A DNA stretch of 10,206 nt, from contig JAQCDI010000062.1 in assembly GCA_027620595.1 (NCBI GenBank), positions 1-10,206 of the forward strand, written 5' to 3'. The notes beneath the pieces are model-generated. The model did not search any database and was not told where the DNA came from. It worked only from the letters and a program-made list of their open reading frames with translations. Positions within the stretch are counted from its first letter, which is position 1. Each line of letters begins with the position of its first letter. The translations under genes and the position numbers were made by a program. This DNA is from Bacteroidota bacterium. GTDB lineage: Bacteria > Bacteroidota > Rhodothermia > Rhodothermales > UBA10348. Of this stretch, positions 5,318 through 10,206 are shown one piece after another.

Positions 5318-5944
5318 TCAGCTCCAGGCCCCTTCCGGCGGTTCGCCCGAAAGATCCTGCTCCTGCCAGGCGCAGCGTACCCGCTCTGCAAACCGGAATG
5401 TGCGCATGCGCAAGGATGCCGGTCGACCCGCAACGAGGAACGCCATCTGGACGAAACTGAGATCGGTCTCGACCCGCCACCGAAGGATCTGACGTGTCAA
5501 GGGATCGGCCTGACGAAGGTGGGCGCTGATGAGTGCCAGTTGACGGACTTCCCGATCCCCCAACTCCGAAACTTCGGCCACCGGAGCAGCCACCGTCTCG
5601 ACCTCACGAACATCCCACCGGGTCACCCACTTTTCCCGGCGGCGTTTCCGGGAAAGGAATCCTATCAACCGGTGGCGGCACATTGTGCGCACGTAGCGCA
5701 GAGGTGCATCGACCTCCGGCAACCGGGGCAGGAAGTCCGCCACCACATCGGCAGCCAGATCCCGGGCATCCTCCCTTCCGAGCAGGGGTTCATGCGCCAC
5801 ACAGGCCAAGAAGTAGGCCAGCGCCTCCTCATGGATGCGGGCAACGGACACCGGGGTCTGCGGGGGATCAACAGGTTCGGTCCGCTTGGGTAAACCTCGG
5901 GAGACAGCAGATCGGGACGGGGTAATGGGCAGGGGCAACAACAT
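5318..5944 (-). CDS. Divergent ECF-type RNA polymerase sigma factor-like protein
   Basis: Taken from the ATG at 5944 the product is 208 residues, within the usual ECF sigma size. Residues about 40-105 resemble sigma region 2: REDARDLAADVVADF followed by LRYVRTMCRHRLIGFLSRKRR, the usual place for core binding and -10 recognition. After an acidic linker, residues about 135-190 resemble region 4: LISAHLRQADPLTRQILRWR, then LSFVQMAFLVAGRPASLRMR in place of the helix-turn-helix. The match is by pattern only and the key positions are atypical, so it may be a sigma-like regulator without promoter specificity. The frame is open further up to an ATG at 6058, but that extension (38 residues, Cys/Pro/Arg-rich) looks like non-coding sequence. 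The usual companion anti-sigma gene is not next to it; a rhomboid protease is. Confidence 0.62.
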   Translation of the reverse strand: MLLPLPITPSRSAVSRGLPKRTEPVDPPQTPVSVARIHEEALAYFLACVAHEPLLGREDARDLAADVVADFLPRLPEVDAPLRYVRTMCRHRLIGFLSRKRRREKWVTRWDVREVETVAAPVAEVSELGDREVRQLALISAHLRQADPLTRQILRWRVETDLSFVQMAFLVAGRPASLRMRTFRFAERVRCAWQEQDLSGEPPEGAWS

Positions 5945-6115
5945 CTTCGGCGGTGGTCCTGGGGAGGTGGGTTTCCTACAGACACGTCGCCACGCTTCGC
6001 ATAACCTGTGCCCCGCACATCCATCGGCCAACCACAGAGGAAGTAGGGTTTTTCCCATTGTGTGGCCCGGACACTGTACCTACCCTGGGATTGCACCTTG
6101 CCCTGGAGGTCCACC
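5945..6115. promoter_or_regulatory. Divergent intergenic region between the sigma-like gene and usp
   Basis: About 170 bp that should hold promoters for both directions. On the + strand, TTGTGT and TACCCT separated by 17 bases (around 6059-6087) is a weak sigma-70 match. A good ribosome site, GGAGG at 6105-6109, lies 6 bases before the usp ATG. No clear promoter is seen on the - strand. Confidence 0.35.
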
Positions 6116-6577
6116 ATGAAACTGATGTTTGCCACCGACCTGAACGAACCCGTCCAGGTTACCGATCATGTACAGCGTCTGGCCCGCAGGCTGGATGCGG
6201 AGCTGTTCGTGTTGCACGTGCATGTGCCCACACCCACGACCCCTCTCGGGGTCGATCCGCTGAGCGGATTCGGGGACATTGCCTATGCGCTCTATGATCC
6301 AGCGGTGGAGGACGCCATCGTCGAAGCCGAACGTCATGACTTCGATGCCTTCGTCCAGGAGCGCTTCACGATGCCTGTCCGACCGGCCCTTCACGAGGGC
6401 GACCCGGCCCGCGTCATCCTGGACGATGCCGAGCGCATGGCCGTGGACATGATCGTGATGGCCAAGCGTCACCATTCGGCCCTGGAGCGCATGCTCCTCG
6501 GGTCGGTCACCAACACCGTGGCCCGCGAAGCGCATCAACCCGTATTGCTGCTGCCCGTCCAGGACGCCGGCAAATAG
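6116..6577 (+). CDS. Universal stress protein, UspA-like single domain
   Basis: 153-residue cytosolic protein of the universal stress family. It opens with the typical first strand MKLMFATDL, followed by a helix RLARRLDAELFVLHVHVP, and ends with GSVTNTVAREAHQPVLLLPV. The nucleotide loop normally reads G-x2-G-x9-G-S/T; here both leading glycines are replaced (AKRHHSALERMLLGS) while the final Gly-Ser is kept, so ATP binding may be weak or altered. The start at 6116 is set by GGAGG six bases upstream and by alignment to the family; a GTG at 6062 in the same frame would add 18 unlikely residues. It is monocistronic, divergent from the sigma-like gene and convergent with the DsbD gene, whose stop lies 17 bases away. 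Confidence 0.9.
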   Translation: MKLMFATDLNEPVQVTDHVQRLARRLDAELFVLHVHVPTPTTPLGVDPLSGFGDIAYALYDPAVEDAIVEAERHDFDAFVQERFTMPVRPALHEGDPARVILDDAERMAVDMIVMAKRHHSALERMLLGSVTNTVAREAHQPVLLLPVQDAGK

Positions 6578-6594
6578 GCCCGAGCGGTACGGCC

Positions 6595-8586
6595 TCAGGA
6601 TCCCGACTGGAAGGATGCCAGCGCCTCGTCAAGGAACGCGATGAAATCCCGCACGCTCATCATGGCACTCTGCTGGGCCAGCACGCGTCGTGTTTCCGGA
6701 TGCACGATGGCATAGGTGGGCAGCGCTGGGGTGCCGGTGAGTTCCATCTGGAAGGCATGGAACGCATCGCCGAGTTCGAGGTCATCGGTATAGAGCCGCA
6801 GCGGTACGAATGACGCATCCAGTCGGCTTCGGACATCGGGGCGGGGAAATACGTTGGCTTCCATGTCCCGACAGTTCGTGCAGGTCCATCCGGAAAAGTC
6901 CACGAGCACAGGCACCCCGCGTTCCTGGGCCCAGGTGAAGGCCCCTTCGATATCATCCACCATCCAGCCCTCTTCGAAATCGGCGGCGGCATGGTCGATT
7001 CCGATACTGGCCAACAGCTTGCGATCCAGGTCCTGGTGGGGTGGCAGATACGCGTCCAGGAAGCCCAGGGGACGTCCCAGCATGCCCGGCAACACGAGTA
7101 GTCCCCCGGCGAGGAAAGCCACAGCCAATCCAGCCCGGGCGACTGCCGGCCGCTCCAGTCGGCCATGCCCCACCCTAAGCCATCCCAGGAGGTAGAGCCC
7201 CGTCAGCAGCAGACAAGCGGCCACGAGGAAAACACCCAGTGTCCGCGGAAGCGCACCGATACCCCAGACCAGATCGGCGTTGGAAAAGAACTTGACCGCG
7301 GCGGCCAATTCAACGAATCCCAGTACGACTTTCAGGCTGTTCATCCATGCACCGGAACGTGGAAGCCGATCCAGGGCCCGCGGGAAGAGGGCCAGGAGGA
7401 CAAAGGGCAGGGCAAAGGTGGCGCTGTAGACAACCATGCCAAAAAGGGGAAACGTCCACGACCCGGTGGCGGCGGCAGCCAGCAGTCCTCCGACGAACGG
7501 CGCCGTGCAGGAAAAGGAGACCAATGTCAGGGTCAGGCCCATGAACAGCACTCCCACCCAGCCGCTTTCTTCGTTCCCGCGGGTGTTGGCCCAGTTGAGC
7601 AGGCCCGAGGGCATGCGGATCTCGTAGAAGCCAAGCAGGGACAACGCAAAAGCCACCAGCACCACAGCGATGAACAGGTTCACCACCGGATTGGATGCAA
7701 TGGCCAGGGCCCCGGCCGCCCCCACCAGCAGCGCCATCACGATCCCGATGGCCGTGAAGGTGATGACGATGGCGGAACCATAGAGCAAAGCGAGTCGAAC
7801 CGCCTCCTTCCGCGAGTGCCCGTACTTGGTGAAATAGGACACCGTCAACGGTATCATCGGAAATACGCACGGTGTGAGCAGGGAGGCCAGTCCAGCACCG
7901 ATGGCCAGCAACAGGAACGGCCAGATTCCGATTCCCGAGGCCGTCGATGTGGCCGTGGCGGTGAGACCCACTTCCTCGGTGAGCGCTAGATCCGTGGCTG
8001 AGGCCGTACAATCCACACAGGTCGGATCCACCGAGAGCAGCGCTTCGAGCTGCACGGTTTCGGGTCGCAGACAGACCCCAAGCACGTCATTGCAGATCTG
8101 GAATCGCACCTTCAAGGGAACGGCCAGCGTCTGTTGCAACGAATCGGTGGACTGCACAGCGGCAAAGAAGGTGGCTTCGCCATAGAACCACTTTAGCTCC
8201 ATCTCGAAGATCTCGTCATACCCTGTCTTGGGCGCCGTCTGGCCCACCCGGCCCAACCATGACACGCCGATGAGCGAATCCCCCGGCGAAACCGTGACGC
8301 CATACGGCCGGCTCAGCACCTCTTCGGTTGAAGGCAGCGATGCATCGAGCGCATACATCTTCCAGTCCGGAGCCAGCGTGCCCGTGATCTTGAGTACGCT
8401 GGTGCCATCACTGCCTATGTTGGAAGGAATCGGGCGAACCGCCCAGGAAACGTAGGTCTCCGGGCCCTGGAAGGGGCTGCCCAGCAGAGGGCTGCCGGAA
8501 TCGAACTGGGCCCGAGCGGAGGGAATCAGGACCGACAGGCCAAGGATCCAACCCGGGATCAGTGCGCGGAACGAGATGCGGGACAT
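6595..8586 (-). CDS. dsbD: Thiol:disulfide interchange protein DsbD-like (electron transporter to the periplasm)
   Basis: 663-residue inner-membrane protein that would pass electrons from cytosolic thioredoxin to periplasmic thiol proteins. It has a signal peptide (about 1-26, ending SARA). The periplasmic alpha domain carries Cys165 and Cys172 in ICNDVLGVCLRPE. A membrane beta domain of eight hydrophobic segments follows (about 215-505), with Cys240 in LTPCVFPMIP and Cys360 in FSCTAPF, the redox pair of the family. The C-terminal thioredoxin-like gamma domain has the WTCTNC active site (Cys569, Cys572) and the cis-proline region TPALPTY. E. coli DsbD is 565 residues; the extra length is mainly in the alpha domain and its linker, which also holds an additional CVDC pair (Cys190, Cys193). 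Known clients of such proteins are cytochrome c maturation and disulfide isomerases; none is encoded nearby. The ATG at 8586 directly precedes a good signal sequence. It follows the rplI terminator, so it must have its own promoter in 8587-8666, where I see no clear match. Confidence 0.93.
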   Translation of the reverse strand: MSRISFRALIPGWILGLSVLIPSARAQFDSGSPLLGSPFQGPETYVSWAVRPIPSNIGSDGTSVLKITGTLAPDWKMYALDASLPSTEEVLSRPYGVTVSPGDSLIGVSWLGRVGQTAPKTGYDEIFEMELKWFYGEATFFAAVQSTDSLQQTLAVPLKVRFQICNDVLGVCLRPETVQLEALLSVDPTCVDCTASATDLALTEEVGLTATATSTASGIGIWPFLLLAIGAGLASLLTPCVFPMIPLTVSYFTKYGHSRKEAVRLALLYGSAIVITFTAIGIVMALLVGAAGALAIASNPVVNLFIAVVLVAFALSLLGFYEIRMPSGLLNWANTRGNEESGWVGVLFMGLTLTLVSFSCTAPFVGGLLAAAATGSWTFPLFGMVVYSATFALPFVLLALFPRALDRLPRSGAWMNSLKVVLGFVELAAAVKFFSNADLVWGIGALPRTLGVFLVAACLLLTGLYLLGWLRVGHGRLERPAVARAGLAVAFLAGGLLVLPGMLGRPLGFLDAYLPPHQDLDRKLLASIGIDHAAADFEEGWMVDDIEGAFTWAQERGVPVLVDFSGWTCTNCRDMEANVFPRPDVRSRLDASFVPLRLYTDDLELGDAFHAFQMELTGTPALPTYAIVHPETRRVLAQQSAMMSVRDFIAFLDEALASFQSGS

Positions 8587-8666
8587 GGGGCTCAGAAGAA
8601 GGATGACACAGCGGCAAACGATCCGCGGACACGCAGGGTCCTCAACGCGGGCAACAGGTTGACCCT

Positions 8667-8709
8667 AAAAAAACAGGGTACCCGCCGTCGTTCGACTTCG
8701 GGTACCCTG
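8667..8709 (-). terminator. Intrinsic terminator after rplI
   Basis: On the - strand CAGGGTACCCG (8709-8699) pairs perfectly with CGGGTACCCTG (8684-8674), giving an 11-bp stem with a 14-nt loop and then TTTTTTT (8673-8667). It begins about 30 bases after the rplI stop and separates the ribosomal operon from dsbD. Confidence 0.95.
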
Positions 8710-8741
8710 GAATTCGTGCCGAACGTGTCGGTAAGTGCCGG

Positions 8742-9197
8742 TCAGGCTTCGTCCGTTTCGGCTTCTACGCGCACTTTTACTTCGGCCGTGACCTGTGGAT
8801 GGATCTTTACCGAAGCCGTGTAGACGCCGGTATGCTTGATCTCATCGTTGACCACGATCTTGCGGCGATCGATCTGGATGCCATGCTTGGCCAGGCCTTC
8901 GGCAATGTGCACCGGACCGACCGAGCCGAAGATGCGGTTTTCTTCGCCGGTCTTGACGAAGACAACCACTTCAACGGAGGCCATTTCCTTGGCCAGTGCC
9001 TCGGCATCGTCCTTGGCTTTGGACAGCTTGCGGGAAGCCTGCTTGCGCTCTTCCTGCCAGGCTTTCACCAGGCCCGTGGTGGCCAGTCGGGCCAGCCCAC
9101 GGGGGATCAGGAAGTTGCGGCCGTAACCGTCCTTGACGGTCACGATCTCACCAGCTTCTCCCAGGTTTTCGACTTCTTCGAGAAGGAGAACTTTCAT
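8742..9197 (-). CDS. rplI: 50S ribosomal protein L9
   Basis: 151 residues, normal length for bL9, which binds 23S rRNA at the base of the L1 stalk and reaches out from the large subunit. The N-terminal globular domain is clear: MKVLLLEEVENLGEAGEIV, then VKDGYGRNFLIPRGLA. A long connecting helix rich in Lys, Glu and Ala spans about residues 45-75. The C-terminal domain includes RIFGSVGPVHIAEGL and the closing strand KIHPQVTAEVKVRV. It is the last gene of the rpsF-rpsR-rplI run, 39 bp after rpsR, with no obvious Shine-Dalgarno. Confidence 0.98.
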   Translation of the reverse strand: MKVLLLEEVENLGEAGEIVTVKDGYGRNFLIPRGLARLATTGLVKAWQEERKQASRKLSKAKDDAEALAKEMASVEVVVFVKTGEENRIFGSVGPVHIAEGLAKHGIQIDRRKIVVNDEIKHTGVYTASVKIHPQVTAEVKVRVEAETDEA

Positions 9198-9236
9198 GGT
9201 AGGGTCGGGCTGTGACGGAGATCCGTCCGTTTCGGA

Positions 9237-9443
9237 TTACTTCAGGGAATCGGATACGAACGGAATCAGGGCCAGGTGCCGGGCACGCTTGACGGCACGC
9301 GTCAGCTGGCGCTGGAACTTGGCGGATACGTTCGTGATGCGGCGAGGCAGGATTTTACCCTGCTCATTGTGGTACCGCTTCAGCAGTTCCGTGTCTTTGT
9401 AGTCGACGTAATCCGGCTCGACGAAGGATGGTGTTGTAGACAT
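9237..9443 (-). CDS. rpsR: 30S ribosomal protein S18
   Basis: 68 residues, typical for bS18, which pairs with S6 on the platform of the 30S subunit. The family signature is nearly complete: DYKDTELLKRYHNEQGKILP, then RRITNVSAKFQRQLTRAVKR, ending RARHLALIPFV. The N-terminal tail (MSTTPSFVEPDY) is short and lacks the Cys residues seen in zinc-binding versions. Its GAGGA ribosome site overlaps the end of rpsF and the genes are only 5 bases apart, so translation is probably coupled. Confidence 0.98.
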   Translation of the reverse strand: MSTTPSFVEPDYVDYKDTELLKRYHNEQGKILPRRITNVSAKFQRQLTRAVKRARHLALIPFVSDSLK

Positions 9444-9448
9444 GTTGA

Positions 9449-9838
9449 TCAGTCCTCTTCGGTTTCTTCAGGTGCTTCCTCGACGACCGCAGCGGCGGCG
9501 CGCTGCTGGGTCTTGGACTGCTCGTAGTGACGGACCATTTTCGGATCCATGCGGAGCGTGAGGTAGCGGAGGATGTTGTCATCGATCTCCAGGGAGCGCT
9601 CGAGCCGGGGAATGATGTCTCCGGGCGCGTTGAAGTACATATTGACGTAGTACCCGTTGCGCTTTTTCTGGATCGGATAAGCAAGGCGGCGTGCGCCCCA
9701 CTCGTCCACTTCGATGATGTCTCCTCCGTTCTCCGAGATGTAGTTGGTCACACGGGACACCATGTCCTTGACCTGCTCATCGGAGATGACCGAATTGACG
9801 ATGTACGTGAGTTCGTACGTGTTCTTGACGATAGCCAT
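9449..9838 (-). CDS. rpsF: 30S ribosomal protein S6
   Basis: 129 residues. The bS6 fold is evident: first strand YELTYIVNS, helix DEQVKDMVSRVTNYI, the conserved stretch EWGARRLAYPIQKKRNGYYV, and LRYLTLRMD near the end. The last 25 or so residues form an Ala- then Glu-rich acidic tail (VVEEAPEETEED), as in S6 proteins that carry C-terminal glutamate extensions. S6 binds S18 and, with it, can bind its own leader mRNA in many bacteria. The ribosome site AAGGG lies a few bases before the ATG. First gene of the operon, 183 bp after prfA. Confidence 0.98.
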   Translation of the reverse strand: MAIVKNTYELTYIVNSVISDEQVKDMVSRVTNYISENGGDIIEVDEWGARRLAYPIQKKRNGYYVNMYFNAPGDIIPRLERSLEIDDNILRYLTLRMDPKMVRHYEQSKTQQRAAAAVVEEAPEETEED

Positions 9839-10021
9839 GTATCCCTTTGGATGGTGATGGGCTATGCCCCGAGGACGCGGTTCATTGTGGAACCTTTGCC
9901 TGGAGCAGGGATGGTACAGAACGGTAAAATACGGCGCGGACTGGCAGATGCCACAATCGAGGGGCCAATTCGTCGAATCTCAACAGCAATGGCCGATCCC
10001 GGGGTTCATCCGTGACCGCAC
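9839..10021 (-). promoter_or_regulatory. Leader and probable promoter region of the rpsF operon
   Basis: The gap between prfA and rpsF has no gene. A weak sigma-70-like pair is TTGTGG (9956-9951) and TATTTT (9931-9926), 19 bases apart. Downstream in the leader are two small hairpins, GGTTC/GAACC (9894-9879) followed by CCG-containing sequence, and GGGC/GCCC (9869-9859), then the ribosome site. Their position fits an S6:S18 feedback element, but the motif is not established here. No terminator follows prfA, so readthrough is possible. Confidence 0.35.
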
Positions 10022-10206
10022 TCAGGCGGACATGCTGGCCAGGCGATCCGCGTTGTCGGCCGTGCGGAGGGCCTTGATGATCTCGTCCAGATCCCCGGCC
10101 ATCACTTTTTCGAGCGCATGGTTTTTCTCGTCTCCTTCCAGGCGATGATCCGTCACGCGGCCCTGCGGCCAGTTGTAGGTCCGGATCTTGGCGCTGCGGT
10201 CCCCGG
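10022..10206 (-). CDS. prfA: Peptide chain release factor 1, C-terminal part (runs off the window)
   Basis: Only the last 61 codons are present; the 5' part, including the GGQ and PxT motifs, lies beyond the right edge. The visible residues RTYNWPQGRVTDHR and KVMAGDLDEIIKAL are typical of the RF1 C-terminus, and distinct from RF2, which has a different sequence at the QGRVTDHR position. RF1 releases peptides at UAA and UAG. It is encoded upstream of the rpsF operon on the same strand. Confidence 0.93.
   Translation of the reverse strand, partial: GDRSAKIRTYNWPQGRVTDHRLEGDEKNHALEKVMAGDLDEIIKALRTADNADRLASMSA

Noticed and set aside
5945..6058. N-terminal extension of the sigma-like protein to an ATG at 6058
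   Set aside because: The 38 extra residues look unlike coding sequence and would fill most of the divergent promoter region; the ATG at 5944 gives a normal ECF size.
6062..6115. Upstream GTG start for the universal stress protein
   Set aside because: The ATG at 6116 has GGAGG at proper distance and begins exactly at the first strand of the Usp fold.
7165..7989. 274-codon open frame on the + strand within dsbD
   Set aside because: Gln/Gly/Arg-rich antisense shadow of the membrane domain of DsbD, with no domain of its own.

Overview
The window looks like chromosomal DNA from a moderately GC-rich bacterium of the Bacteroidota/Rhodothermota side of the tree. The grounds are a Bacteroidetes-type serine palmitoyltransferase, the gene order prfA / rpsF-rpsR-rplI, weak or absent Shine-Dalgarno sequences before several genes, and one promoter-like site of the TAnnTTTG type. 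This placement is inferred from gene content only. No phage, transposon, CRISPR or tRNA signal was found.

Left part (259-3469, + strand): a three-gene run encodes a serine palmitoyltransferase-like PLP enzyme (spt), a two-lobed GNAT-fold acyltransferase, and a HAD phosphatase whose start lies one base after the preceding stop. The first two enzymes suggest sphingoid-base or ceramide-type lipid synthesis. The GNAT protein could be the N-acyltransferase step; the phosphatase's role is open.

Middle (3470-4646): about 1.2 kb without a credible protein gene. It holds the most striking element of the window, an apparent large structured non-coding RNA of about 790 nt on the - strand. It begins at a perfect TTGACA-17-TATAAT promoter (4335-4307) and ends at a strong intrinsic terminator (3542-3511). 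In between are many hairpins, seven of them capped by GAAA or UUCG tetraloops in the - strand sense. Two are tandem near-copies that differ by compensatory changes. It lacks the hallmarks of RNase P RNA, tmRNA, SRP RNA and group II introns that I can recall. A second, roughly 90-nt transcription unit may lie just upstream of it (4521-4427).

Right of that (4647-6058, - strand): a divergent ECF-sigma-like protein lies upstream of a rhomboid-family intramembrane protease. A small universal stress protein (6116-6577, +) is transcribed divergently from them. It converges on a DsbD-type thiol:disulfide transporter (6595-8586, -).

Right end (8667-10206, - strand): the conserved ribosomal operon rpsF-rpsR-rplI, closed by a perfect 11-bp hairpin terminator, preceded by the 3' end of prfA (release factor 1), which runs off the window.
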